DNA from: Begonia masoniana
Lineage: Eukaryota > Streptophyta > Magnoliopsida > Cucurbitales > Begoniaceae
NCBI GenBank assembly: GCA_022432975.1
Contig: CM039515.1
Coordinates: 23,020,923-23,084,922 of the forward strand
Reading direction: 5' to 3'
Length of the DNA stretch: 64,000 nucleotides
The stretch's first letter is position 1. Each line of letters opens with the position of its first letter. The notes under the pieces are model-generated. The model was not told the origin of the DNA. It did no database searches and saw only the letters and a list, made by a program, of their open reading frames with translations. The position numbers and the translations under genes were made by a program. Of the stretch, positions 36,679 to 49,233 are shown one piece after another.

Positions 36679-39495
36679 TGTAACGCCCCCGAACCCGACC
36701 CGACTCGGTACGCTACTTTGCTAAGCTATCTCGCGTTTAAAACGACGTTTAAAATAATTTTCATAAATTATTCGACTCGGTTTTTGGGTTTTTCGAACCC
36801 TCGAAAAATGTTGGAAAACATGCGTGAAATAAGTTTAAAATACGTCGAAAAATGTCGGGTCAAAACATAGTAGAAATAGAAATTAAAAAAAAAATTCAAA
36901 AGGGTGCTGGGCGCCGCGCGCGCCCAGCGCCCAGCGCCCGATCTATCGCGCCCAGCGCCGGATCGATTGGGCCTCCTCGAGTCTTTTCGACCAAAAATGC
37001 ATTTTTTTCACTTTTTTTCAACTTTCCTCACTTTTCTTCATTTTTCATCGAGCCAAACACCTTCAAAAATTCTAAAATTTTTACCACATGATCCAGACAC
37101 CCTTAACTCCGTGTCTCGTAAAATTCTTGAAAAACTGACTTAAAATAGCAATAAAGAAAAATAGAGAAACTAAACCCGACGTAGTTTATTTTAAAACCAA
37201 AACGAGCGGCATAATGCCTAAAATTCTATAAACCAAAACCTGAAACCAAAACCATAAAACATATGTGCAACCACTGTCCAACAACACAACCGACTCGTAA
37301 ACGTCCAAAATAGCTAAGAAAATAAGTACAACACAACATACCAAAGCTCTCCACTTTTCTAACTTTTCTCCCAGCAAATCCTTTCCAAAATACTTATAAA
37401 AACATTCTGCATCAAACTCCCACAAAATACCCGAGGAAGTGGTCGTGACGCCCTGACAATAGCCCGCACCGGCATACTCCATGCAGCACCAATCTGCTGC
37501 CTAGTCATGGGCTGTCTCATCTACCTCACCTGGGTAAATATCATCACCTACACCATAGAACACAAAACGTAAGCCTAATTCTTAGTAAGTAGGGAATAAC
37601 GAATGCTATGAAAACACGAAGCAACCAATCCTATCACGTGCGGTTTCTAACACTCAGTTGTGCTCATTTGCCATTTGTTGCTTTAATCATTTCATAAGCC
37701 GTGTGGATCGGGTAAGCTCACATCCTATAATCGTACAGGACGGCCATTCTCAGAACCACCATTACGTATTTTAGCCAGTGTGGATCGGGTAAGCTCACAT
37801 CCTATAATCGTACAGGATGGCCATTCCCAGAACCACCATTACGTATTTTAGCCGGTGTGGATCGGGTAAGCTCACATCCTATAATCGTACAGGATGGCCA
37901 TTCCCAGAACCACCATTACGTATTTTAGCCGGTGTGGATCGGGTAAGCTCACATCCTATAATCGTATAGGACGGCCATTCCCAGAACCACCATTACGTGT
38001 TTTAGCCGGTCATCCTTCATAGAGGTCCCCTCGGGGTGCTACGCTCCAGCACTGATTTCCGACAGGGCAACTCCAATCAAGATCCAGTTTTAGCCGGTCA
38101 TCTCTCATAGAGATCCCCTCGGGGTGCTACACTCCAGCACTTGTTCCCGACAAGTCACTCTAATCAAGATGCAGTTTTTCCATTCACTTTAACTGATTAC
38201 GTTTCATGCTCACCATCAAACCATGCAATAAAACTCGTATTTTGCTTAAGTGAAAACCATGATGCATGTCAAAAAATATGCAACGCAACACAACACGAAA
38301 CAAATAACCGTTAACCCTACCGTTCTATGGTGTAGGCCCGAAGGCAAAACGAATCCAAACCACTACTTACCTGGCTGCTCGGCACTCGATTGTTCACTTC
38401 GTCCAACCAAACTATTCGCTAAAACTAACTAAAATTCAACCAACTAAACAATTCAAAACTTAAAAACCCGATTTTCTCACTCTTTTTAGCATCCAAATTC
38501 AAACGGCTATAACTCACTCATTTTTCAACGGATTTCAACGTGCCACCCCAATATGTAAACCTCTACACGTTTACTATCCATTGAAACACTCAAATTAACC
38601 ATCCAAATAATTTTACCAACCCGAAATGCACAAAACAGATTCGGCCCTCTTACTCCACAAAACCGGTTTTTCCACAAACTCTACCAATACTCCCATCGAA
38701 CTCAATAAACAACATCAACTAATCTATCTAAAGTTTAAACAACCAAAATAGAAAGAAAATCATCAAAAGAAACAAGAATTTCGGAGCTCCATTTTAGGGT
38801 TTCTCAAACTCTCCTAAAACTCACCCAAACCACATCAAAAACACTCACAATCTTCACCTAGGGGTATCATCAACAAAACCCATAAAAACTTACCTTGAAA
38901 CTTTGCAAAAACTTGAAAGAAAAGGAGGAGAGTAAGAGCTCTAGAGTTGCTAGTTTTTCGTGGGAAGAAAAGGGGAAGAAGATTCTTCCTTGGAATTTTG
39001 TCTTTTAACTCCACATTTTTTTTCAACTTTTCCTTTTTGCCATAAAATTTTACATTTTTGTAAAATAAACACTCCCTCTCAAGCATCACTCTAATCCAAC
39101 ATGGAAGCCCTAAATTTCCACCTTTTTTGTTCTATTAACTTTACCTTTATATCTTTTGACTTTTCAACCAATTATTTCTTTTTCTCTTTTCCAAACACTT
39201 TCTCTTTTCAAACACTTCTTTATTAAGTTTACAAAATTGCCTCCCCTCTCTACTCTCCTAACTTCAAGGTGAAAGACCTCATTTCTTTCACTTTTTGTTC
39301 ACTTAGCATTTTCTTTATGTAAAGTTTAACTCAACAAAAGTTTCTAATACTTAAATCTAGGTTTTCTCACAATTTCCTCTTCCAAAATCACTCTCTCATT
39401 TCTATATGTAACATAAATCCTTAAATAACATTTAAACTCCCCCCTCGTAACTAATCTAAGGCTATGCATGTTATAGAAATTTTCCGGGTGTTACA
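36679..39495 (-). mobile_element. Nested solo LTR (minus), TSD TTTAA
   Basis: 2817 bp from TGTAACGCCCCCGAACCC to TTCCGGGTGTTACA, with TTTAA at 36674-36678 and 39496-39500. The reverse landmarks CACCTACACCATAGAACAC (37549) and TTCTATGGTGTAGGCCCG (38321) show minus orientation. Near its left end it has GGGCGCCGCGCGCGCCCAGC and degenerate GATCTATCG and GATCGATTGG motifs (36904-36970). Confidence 0.95.
37694..38007. repeat. 77-bp tandem repeat, about four copies, in the nested LTR
   Basis: The unit contains GTGTGGATCGGGTAAGCTCA, CATCCTATAATCGTACAGGA and ACCACCATTACGTATTTTAG. Copies differ by few substitutions. A separate pair of CATAGAGRTCCCCTCGGGGT repeats follows at about 38014-38165. Confidence 0.92.
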
Positions 39496-40146
39496 TTTAA
39501 TCTTAGGATATTTTGGTTTATGTTATTTATGGATTTAGATGGGAGAAGTGGTGGAGTTTATGGAAAAACCAGTTGTTGGTGTTAAGGGGGCCGATTCTGT
39601 TTTTGGAGTTTCGAATTGGCTAAGTTGTTTGGTTGTCAAAATTGATTGCTTTAGTAGATTGTAGATGGGTAGAGGTTTATGAAATGGGGTGGAACGACGA
39701 AATTCGATGAATAACGAGGGAGTTATGGCCGATTGAAGTTTAAACATCGAAAATGTGGGAAAAATTAGGTTTTAGGGGTTTTAAACTTTAAATGGATTAA
39801 AGTGGTTTATTTGTGGTTAGTTTTGGTTTAGGTAATTCTTTAAAATTTATTAGGTTGATACTAAGCGAGTTTTCCTTATATTTGTTAGGTTAACAGATGT
39901 GTAATTGAGATTGGCATAGTAAACGATTACGTGCCGGGGACCAAGGTAAGTAGCGGATGTGTGTGATTTTGCCTTCGGGCCTATACTATGGAACAATAGT
40001 GAATTGTTTGCTTGGTTGTTTTGTTTTGTCTTGTGTTGAGCATTGTATGTGACATGCATAATTGTTTTTAAACTACGAAATACGTGTTTTGAGCATCGTT
40101 TGCAAACTGTGAGAGTGAAATGTAAAGATAAAAAGATATATGAGGC

Positions 40147-40385
40147 AATGTGACCTTTTGTGGAGTCGCCTCGTCGCGAATAGTGCCTGAAAGAATGGCA
40201 GTTCGGGAGGGTTCCACAAAAGATGTGTGGTGGTCTCTTGTGGAGTAGCCTCGTAGCAAATAGTACCTGGAAGAATGGCAATTCGGGAGGTTATCACAAA
40301 AGATGCACAGTGGTTTCTTGTTGAGTCACCTCGTCGCGAATTAATGTCTGAAAGAATGACAATTCAGGAGGTGTCTACAAGAGAG
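40147..40385. repeat. 84-bp repeat, three copies, in the solo LTR at 35975
   Basis: Three diverged copies containing TGTGGAGTCGCCTCGTCGCG, GAAAGAATGGCARTTCGGGA and CACAAAAGATG, at an 84-bp spacing. They sit between the two GTAGG landmarks of the LTR, the place where other LTRs here have their own tandem repeats. Confidence 0.88.
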
Positions 40386-40701
40386 TCACAATTGAAAGTA
40401 TGTAAGTTGTCGTGATTATGAACGAGGTTCATTGATCGACATGAGAGAAGATCGTGTATGGCCGTCCCGTGTGTGAACACGATGTGTGCCTCGGATCTGG
40501 CTCTGCGGGGTCAACGCGTGACCATCCTGATTGGATAGGTATCCGCTTGACTCACATGTGAAAGTGGAAGAGTAACGAAACGAGAACGAGATGAACACAA
40601 CCGAGAGTTAGAAACCACATGTGTTAGGGTTGTGTGTGAGGGTGTGGGTGTGGTGTGCATTGTGTTTTTGTATACATTGTTCCCTAATTGTTAAGCATTA
40701 G

Positions 40702-42820
40702 TGTAACGCCCCGAGTCATCTGAACCCGGTTTGCTACCCATAACACTGAACCGAACCATGACGACTTGATGCTAAATTTAAAAAAAGAAATTTCGCTCGA
40801 CAGTCAAAATTTGACTTTTTCTAAAAATTTAAAATATTTAAAACTTGCAGCGGAAATAATTCTAAACAGCAATGTAGTAAAACAAAACTATAAATCATGG
40901 TTTGAAATGTTAAGAGACAATCGGTAGTTTGGAATTAAAGTTTAAAACTGTGGAATACTAGGAGAAATCGCGGAAATCCAACGTATCTGCCGATGAGCAA
41001 AGCCAACGGAAGGAGCAAAAAAAATGAAAACAAAAAGGCTTCTACCGATGACGTGCACAAACAAAGCATTACCATCTGCCGATGACGTCAACGCAACACC
41101 ATCTGCCGATGAAGTCAACATAACTTCATCTGCCGATGAAGTCAACATAACTTCATACACAACTTCATCTGCCGATGAAGTCAACACAAATTCATCTGCC
41201 GATGAAGTCAACACAAATTCATCTGCCGGCAGATTTCTATCTTCCGATAGACAAACGCGCGACATCTACCGATGACGTCAGCCGGATGATTCCTTCATCC
41301 AACATCTGCCGATCGCTAGACGAACAAAACCTACACAACATCTTCCGATAGACAACTTAACCATGACTCAACATCTACCGATAGACATCATCTACCGATA
41401 GAGAACAAAACAACATTTCATCAACTCCTCGTTATAAAACACTACTCCAACTACAGAAAAGGATTTACTTACTCTACTGAAATCATTCAAAAACGATTCA
41501 ACCATTGCATTACTCAAAATTCAGCAAGTACTAACATCTAGACCCAACAAGATACGGTTATCAGGAAGGAAAACTCAAAACATGTTCAAAACTTTGAAAT
41601 CAATTCTGTCATGAAAACTCAACATACTCAGACTGAGTCTTTAACTACTAGTCCTCCACACTGACAGACATCAGTTAAACCGCCCCATCAGCTGCCAGAA
41701 CATTGAATAGGTGCACTCCTCCAACCCAACTAGTCCTCAGTGAACTCAGTAAACACACCTGCTGTCACTTCTTCACCTACATCACAAAACTCATCTATTA
41801 GCCTAATGCTAAGTAAGTAATGCAAAATGAAATGAATTACTGAAACACAAACTCCTAATCATGCAGTTTCTACTTTCTCATCTCAGTTGCTCATTCATCG
41901 TTTCTGATTCAGATCCCCCTGTGAAATTGGGAGTTGGATCAACTCTCCCAAAGTATATATCCACTGACTCATTAAGGGGCGGATTATTTCCCTTAACAGT
42001 AAATCTGATTCACATGTTCAGATCCCCCTGTGAAATTGGAAGTTGGATCAGCTCTTCCAAAGTATATTTATATCCACTGTCTCATTAAGGGGCGGATTAA
42101 TTCCCTTAACAGTAAGTCTGATTCACTTTGTTGTTTCATCACATTCAATCCTCTCCATACCAATATGTATTCAAATTCATTTTCGTATACATTTTGAAAA
42201 CATGATGCATGGCATACAAACACATCCAAGTAACTACAAACCTAACGTTTTGTGATGTAGGCCCGAAGGCACAAGCAAACATTACTTACCTGATCTCCTG
42301 GAAATCACTCGTTTTCAACTACTCTGGAAGCCTTGCCCACCTAGTTTCACAAGCAGAATACCGATTAGATTACCACTAACTGTATCCTACATCACTCAGA
42401 AACCTAAGGAGCTAGTTTGGAAGTTCTGGTCATCATACACTCTCAGCTCAGTACTAAATCCCGAACTCCATTCATTCACAATATCGACATAACACACACA
42501 CATTGCGCTCCCTCTGCTATCTAACCACTGAAATCTCAAGTGAACGAAAGGAAAACTTACCTAGTTGAGGAATGAGGATCGGTAAGGAGAATCGCCTGGA
42601 GTTCTGCTGAGCCTGAGCTGAATACCGAGGAAGGAGAAATGAGGGAATAGTGGCGGTTAAACCTCATTAAACCCTTCCTTAAATACATTTTCCACTTTTC
42701 AAAATGCTAATTACTCTTTTGCCCTTGCATAGCTATTTATTAACCTAATCATCATTTTCTCCCAAATCCTCACATTATAAATGGTTAGTTAAATTCGGTT
42801 CAATAGAACCGGGTGATACA
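40702..42820 (-). mobile_element. Nested solo LTR (minus), TSD ATTAG
   Basis: 2119 bp from TGTAACGCCCCGAG to AACCGGGTGATACA, flanked by ATTAG at 40697-40701 and 42821-42825. The sequence CACCTACATCACAAAACTCA near 41772 and GTTTTGTGATGTAGGCCCG near 42249 mark minus orientation. It is related to the LTRs at 49234 and 58155. It has TGACGTCA at 41083 and 41273 and many TCATCTGCCGATGAAGTCAA copies (about 41065-41235). A short open frame over these copies is only a repeat artefact. Confidence 0.96.
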
Positions 42821-43313
42821 ATTAGGCTTACGTTTTGTGTTCTGTGGTGTAAGTGGCGATATTGTAGCAGGTGAGCTAGTTGAGGGAGTCCAGGACTAGG
42901 GACCAGTCGGCGACGCACGGGGCATGCCAGTGTAGGTATTTGTCAGGGCGTCTCGACCATGGTCTTTGGGGAGTTGTGAGTGATGGGTACTTTTTGTTAT
43001 TTTGGTATTTTTGTTGTATATGGTTGGTGTTTTGGAGATTGTTGTATAGATATTGTTTTGTTTTAAATGTTTTGGGGTTTATAAAAATTAGTCGTTATGC
43101 CGCTCGTTTTCCTTTAAAAGTAAACGACTTTCATTATAAGCATATTCACATTTTCGTTGAAAGATTTGAGTCGTGTTTTTTTTGGGATTTTTACGAGTCC
43201 AGTAGTAAGGAATGTTGAGAGATGGTATGGGGTAAATGTTAATAAGTTGATGGTAAATTTTGATGGAGGAAGAATGAAGAAGAGGTGAAGGTGATGCTGG
43301 AGGCCGAGGAGTA

Positions 43314-43446
43314 GCCGATCGATTGGCAGAAGATGTTGGTATCGATCGGGCAACCCGAGGGGTAGCCGATCGATCAGCGATTTTAGTCGATCGATCGGCT
43401 GTGGCCTGGTTTGTTCGGCAACCAGTAAGGTTGCCGATCGATCGGC
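43314..43446. other. Cluster of GATCGATC palindromes in the solo LTR at 35975
   Basis: Five related sites: GCCGATCGATTGGC (43314), ATCGATCGGG (43341), GCCGATCGATCAGC (43365), GTCGATCGATCGGC (43386) and the perfect 14-bp palindrome GCCGATCGATCGGC (43433). They sit 200-330 bp before the LTR end. Confidence 0.85.
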
Positions 43447-43650
43447 GCTTCAAATATGTTTTAATCCGATATTTTCCAACACATTTGGTACACATTTTAC
43501 GTAAGTTTTTCAACTGTTTTTCGAGGGTTCGAAAAACCCGAGAACTGAGTCAAAACTTTTACCGAAAATTATTTTAACGTCGTTTTAAACGTGGGAGGTG
43601 TGAGCCAAGTAATGCACCAGCCGGGGCGGGTTCGGGGGCGTTACAACTTC

Positions 43651-44664
43651 GTTGGGACTTAATTTAATTAAGATTTTCCTAAATTATTCAACTTGATGTT
43701 GGAGTATGCCTTACAACTTTTGTAGTAAAAATTATATTGTGAGGGAAATACTTATGTTATTTGAATTTCTTATCCAAATCACTGTTCTTTGTTGTAGTAA
43801 TTTATTATTTTATTTTCACACTTAATTTAATTTTTTTAATTGACAGTAATTATATTGATTTAATTTATTTATTTTTTCATGAAATCGATAATCTATATAC
43901 TACTTGATTGCAATACTTATACTTGCATGATGTTGTTTTTCATAACAGCAGTATATATGAAACTCTGTCAATTATGCATAGACTCAATAAACAAGCTAAA
44001 AATTCCAAAAATCTATTTACGAAGGTATTTAGAATCATATGAAACTTTTAATTAAAAATCAATTTTCATTAACTTAGAATTATTTATTAACAAATTATGT
44101 AAAAAATTAATTTAATCCATGTTAAGCTAACTAAACAGACTCTAGTTGTAGACGAATTTATCAACATTACTTTCAATAATCTGTTCAATCATCAAATGAA
44201 AGTATTCAAATGATAAGTTAGGAAAGGTGATGGAAATTCTTACTGTAGATGATAATGCTAAAAAAAAAAAAGCACACATCATGAAAATCCTCCCAATGAG
44301 TTGGAAATTATTTCGGTTAAAAAAATGAAGATTCACCTCATAACGGGAGGTATGCTAAAAGCCATCTAATAGTTGACATCATAGATAATCTCACTCTAGG
44401 TGTTAAAATAGATCTTAACTTTGAATTTTTTTTGTCCCAATATTAGATTTATCTCTAGGATAGAAAGCAAAAATTTTGATGGGGTAAAAAGCAAGAAAAT
44501 TTTGATTTTGGTCATGCAAGAGAAATGAAATCAATTTGAGAGGGTAATTTTTTTGGAATTTTTTCCAATAGGTAAGGACCGCTCAATCATTAGAACTAAA
44601 TGAATACTTTAGAATAAGTTGGATAAAAATTGAATCTTTATAAGAAATAAAACAAGGTTGGTTG
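43651..44664. other. AT-rich old host sequence, no gene seen
   Basis: About 1 kb of AT-rich sequence after the solo LTR at 35975. No conserved domain is seen in any frame; the only open frame above 60 codons (44142-44336, minus) has no recognisable feature. It is continuous with 35043-35974 once the solo LTR is removed, so it belongs to the old background layer, possibly the Tat/Athila-like LTR. Confidence 0.5.
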
Positions 44665-47417
44665 TGTAACGCCCCCGAACCCACCCTGACTCGGAGCGCT
44701 ACTTTGCTAACCAATCCCACATTAAAACATAATTTAAAATAAGCCTAGACTGGTTAATTTCCCTTAATCCTAACCGCTAAGTACCACGGCGTCTTTCCCG
44801 AAAATTTCGGCAAAGTAACGCCTGAAAATGGCGCCTCCAAAATGCTAAGTACCTACACACCATCTAATCTCAACCAGATCCAGAACAACTATACTCAACT
44901 ATCCAGCATACGAAATCTCCAAAGAGCAGTAAAGAGGTAAACTAAAATACTAACATCCCTAAGTGAAGAAAATACGCAATATAGGGCGACACATCACCCT
45001 TAACTATGACAATATACAACACTCTCATAACAGTATTTCCATAAACAAAATCTACAATAAACTAGCAAATACAAAGCCCCACAAACTACCAAAATAGAAA
45101 ACCCCACATTCCCCGAAGACCATGGTCGAGGCGCCCCGACAACTGCCTGTACCTACATGCTCCGTAAATCAACGACAGCGTCCCAATCCTAGCTTTCCTC
45201 GTAGCTCTAACCTGTACTCCTGTCGTCTCCTACACCACAGAACACACACACACGTAAGCTTACGCTTAGCAAGTAGGGGATAACGAAATATAAACATGCA
45301 CAATTCACCACAACTCACACTCAACCCTAGCACCTCAACACAACACAACTCAACAGGACAACACAACACAATACGAACCAAAACTGTCTACATCAAAAGA
45401 TGCCTTACTCTTTAACCAACTACCATACCAAACAATGCAACTCAACACATATAGTTTCTACAATTTGCTCATGCACGTTACCGACGAGACGTTAAACCCT
45501 CTAGTGCTCATGCACTTTAACGACGAGGCATTTAACTCCCTAGTGCATGCTCTAGCACGTTACCGACGAGACGTTAAACCCTCTAGTGCTCATGCACTTT
45601 AACGACGAGGCGTTCAACTCCCTAGTGCATACTCTAGCACGTTACCGACGAGACGTTAAACCCTCTAGTGCTCATGCACTTTAACGACGAGGCGTTCAAC
45701 TCCCTAGTGCATACTCTAGCACGTTACCAACGAGACGTTAAACCCTCTATTGCTCATGCACTTTAACGACGAGGCGTTCAACTCCCTAGTGCATACTCTA
45801 GCACGTTACCGACGAGACGTTAAACCCTCTAGTGCTCATGCACTTTAACGACGAGGCGTTCAACTCCCTAGTGCATACTCTAGCACGTTACCGACGAGAC
45901 GTTAAACCCTCTAGTGCTCATGCACTTTAACGACTAGGCATTCAACTCCCTAGTGCATACTCTAGCACGTTACCGACGAGACGTTAAACCCTCTAGTGCT
46001 CATGCACTTTAACGACGAGGCGTTCAACTCCCTAGTGCTTTTCTTACACATTTCATGCTCATCATCCAAATCATGCCCCAACACCCAACACAACTATCAA
46101 ACACATAACCCATGCCGCTCACACAATACTCAAACCCCAAACAACAACACAACTATCAATGCAACCATCACAACAACGCCACGCAACAACTTAACACAAC
46201 ACGAAGTAAAGTAATAACAAATAAATCCAAGCAATCAAACAATCTCCTATCTATAAGCAGCTAAATCAAAACAAAGCAACAACATGAAATGCCTAACCAA
46301 CAAATGAGGCAACCAAACAACCACATGACAAACACCATGCTTAATCAACCAAGAAGGCAAAACAATCAAACAACAAACAAATACAATGCTTAACAAGACC
46401 AAAACAAAGCAAAGCAATCAACCATCAACAATTCCCAAACAAAGCAAAGCAATCAACCAAACAACAAAATATCACAAAACAAACCCTACCGTTCCGTGGG
46501 GTAGGCCCGAAGGCAAAACACAACATCCTCTACTTACCTGAACTCTTGCACCACACCTACTCGCTTTGGCTATGTAAATTTCCCCACTCGATAACCTATC
46601 ACATTCACAAAATTCACTTAAGCATCATAATTCACTTCTAAAGAATATTTAAGCTAGCTTTAACTACAAATATTCAAACCTCATTAAAATTAAGCCTATA
46701 TTCACCAATTACTCTCAATTTACTATTTCTAGCCTAAGCCAACTAAAACCTAACTAAACGGGCCACTAATTTGGGTTCGGTAAAAACCGACCTGAAACTT
46801 CAAAAGCGCGTAACTTTTGCGTCAGTTATCGGAATCGAACGATTCCAGCGACCACGCACTCCTCTCATAACCTAGTTTAATCTGCCAAAAGAAATTTTAA
46901 AACGAATAATCCTAGCTAAGTCAAAACTGGCAAAACCCGAACTGCCCTTTAACCAAAAAAATCCCTTTTTTGATTTTTCATCAATTCTCCTCCGATTCTT
47001 CACCAATTAATTCCCCTCATACCTAATTAACATAATCTAACCAAAATCCCGAGCTACACACAACAAAAGCTGAATTGCCCAAATCAGCTTACTGGTTTTT
47101 CGCCCAAATTGGGCTCCTCACAGCTCGGCGACCAATGCTGATTCAAGGGTCGGCAAACCCATGCCGAGAACACCTAAAATTGGCTGGTAATCGGAGCTCA
47201 AACTCGCTCCTCACCCTCGACCACGAACAGAACCGAAACAGGGGAAGAGAACGACTTACCGTTCGGTTCTGTGCGCGACGACGGCTGGAACTGGCAGCCT
47301 AGGAGTCGCTGACGTCGTCTGGCTGGAAATCGTCGGGAATCGTCGGCGATCGCCGTTCGTCCCTTCCCTCTCCCCTGTTCTCCTCTCGGCGTCGGGCACT
47401 CGACGAACAACAGAATG
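44665..47417 (-). repeat. Truncated LTR (minus) of the LARD-like family
   Basis: It starts TGTAACGCCCCCGAACCCAC like the LTRs at 21149 and 27702 and is collinear with them (GCGTCTTTCCCGAAAATTTC, TCCCCGAAGACCATGGTCGA, GAACTGGCAGCCTAGGAGTC). It ends abruptly after AACAACAGAATGGCT, the position of the TAGCTTCGGCTATTCTG hairpin in the intact LTRs, and passes into a different LTR. Five bases before the start are GGTTG; no matching TSD is found. Confidence 0.9.
45463..46045. repeat. 82-bp tandem repeat, about seven copies, in the truncated LTR
   Basis: The unit combines two related halves, TGCTCATGCACTTTAACGAC plus GAGGCGTTCAACTCCCTAG and CTAGCACGTTACCGACGAGA plus CGTTAAACCCTCTAG. So it is an 82-bp dimer of about 41-bp diverged halves, repeated about seven times with few differences. 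Confidence 0.95.
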
Positions 47418-49140
47418 GCTAATGCTTAGCAAGTAATGCAAACACAATTTAAAACATTTAACTTAACATATGCAGTTTCTACTATTTCATCGTACATAAT
47501 CATTTCGTTTCCGTTTTAGCATTTTCATCGTTTCTATCATTCATTTATGTTTCATCGTACATAATCATTTCGTTTCCGTTCTAACATTTTCATTGTTTCT
47601 ATCATTCATTCATGTAATCCTCTACCAATGGAGGGCGGATTAGTTTCTCCATCTCTAGACGTTCCACAAATTCATCCAAAGGTTGAACCACTTCCTTCGG
47701 ACGCCATACATTTTCTGGACGTTCCACAATCTACATTTGAAGGGTGAACCACTTCCCTCAGACACTATACATTTTCGTTTTACATCGTTGTAGTTTCTAC
47801 ATTCAAATCGTGAAAACATATGCTAAAACATTTTCGTACTTTTTCTAAAACATGATGCATAGACTAAACATACGTAAAACATGCAAATAAATCCTAACGT
47901 CCTGTGATGTAGGCCAAAAGCGCAACACGTAAACATACACTACTTACCTGGCGTCCTTAGCAATTTATCTCTATCCGAACTCTTAACCGTGGAACCTAAA
48001 AAACCTAAACATCAAAACGTTGCATTAAAACTCGCTCGGGATAACTAAATTCTCATTTTCGTAAAACATCTAAAGTGGAATTAATCCTTTACCGACACCT
48101 CAAAACATAATTCTTACGTCCATAACTAATTCAGAGTTCAATTCCTCATAAATTACTCCTAAAACTATTCAACTATTCATTCAGACATTTTATCAAACAC
48201 CTTACGTGCGCACATTCAAACACAAATTCCTCCTTAATTCGACATTCGATCACAACCATTCAAGCGCCTATACGTCACCCATAATGTCTACTTTAATATG
48301 CCATAGCTAATTTTCAAACCACTCTTAGCGATCAGGCTTAATAATCCCAAATTCCAATATACATTATAACAATATATTCCAAACAGAAAACCCAAATCCT
48401 AAATCCATTTTCAATTAAAAAATCATCTATAACCATCAATCTATCATCAATCATCAATAATATATCAAAACTAACGATTTCTAACAAAAAAACCATAAAT
48501 TTACACAAACCCTAAATCGATAAAACCTAACGAATAACAACCCTAAACCGAAAACTAAATCCATAGAATAGCTAAACTTTACCTAGGGTGTTGAATCGTC
48601 AAAGAAACAGAAGGAGAAGCGTCGCCGAAACGCCGGCGTGAGAGGAGCTCGGCCGTGGGAGGGGGAACGCTAGAGAGAGGGAGAGGGAGAGTTACGTGGG
48701 AGGGAGGAGAAAATGGGAGGGGGAGGGGGAGGGGGGTTTATTTTGTTTTTATTAAAATTTACTTACCTAATTACTTAAATGCCCTTCCCTCAATTCTATG
48801 CTAAATTCTTTATTTCGCCTAGCGATTTGGTTTCTCTGAAATTTTCTTATCTCTCCAAATATTCCAATTTAATCCTAGGGTCTTAACAAAACTCTCCGTT
48901 GACAAAACGGACATAATTTACTATTTTTACGAATTAAAACGCTATAGGGCTAATAACAGAAATTCTAGCGTTACTCTATCAATTCGGATTTCTAAAATTT
49001 CACTTATTCCTCTAAAAATCCTCATAGATTCCTAGGGCTCTAATGAAACCTCTCGGTCGCAAAATGGGATTAAATTACGTATTTATAAAAATAACCCTAG
49101 AAATCAGAAAATCTGAAAACCCGAAAACCCGGGTGTTACA
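47418..49140 (-). repeat. Truncated LTR (minus) fused to the preceding LTR
   Basis: It begins within the landmark AATGCTTAGCAAGTAATG and continues through TGATGTAGGCCAAAAGCGC (near 47907) to CCCGGGTGTTACA at 49140. On the opposite strand it is related to the LTRs at 15329 and 61122. A GA-rich stretch lies at about 48640-48740. The missing half is the part that would lie left of 47418. Confidence 0.85.
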
Positions 49141-49233
49141 GAGAGAGAGCGCGGGGGAGGGGGGGGGGTTGTTGGGGGCTGCCATGTGAGGAAGGGAGAG
49201 AGAGAGTTAAATAAAAAAAATAAACTCAAATTA
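49141..49233. other. GA/GT-rich remnant of an older LTR
   Basis: Purine-rich sequence (GAGAGAGAGCG, long G run) ending at the TSD AATTA. It resumes at 57978 on the far side of the 49234 element. The resemblance to about 48650-48740 (gag-rich, then TTAAATAAA and GCCCTTCAACCC) suggests an older minus-strand LTR of the same family as 47418-49140. Confidence 0.5.

Larger units (their letters stand above)
35975..43645 (+). mobile_element. Solo LTR, TSD ACTTC, carrying two nested solo LTRs
   Basis: It starts TGTCACACCCAG and ends GGTTCGGGGGCGTTACA, with ACTTC at 35970-35974 and 43646-43650. Its own parts are 35975-36678, 39501-40701 and 42826-43645 (about 2.7 kb). When both inserts are removed the LTR reads through normally, for example AAGCATTAG joined to GCTTACGTTTTGTG. 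It is related to the LTR at 30679. It has an internal 77-bp tandem duplication at about 36126-36276. Confidence 0.95.

Noticed and set aside
40942..41275. Open frames on both strands over TCATCTGCCGATGAAG repeats
   Set aside because: Translations of short repeats inside a solo LTR with confirmed TSD.
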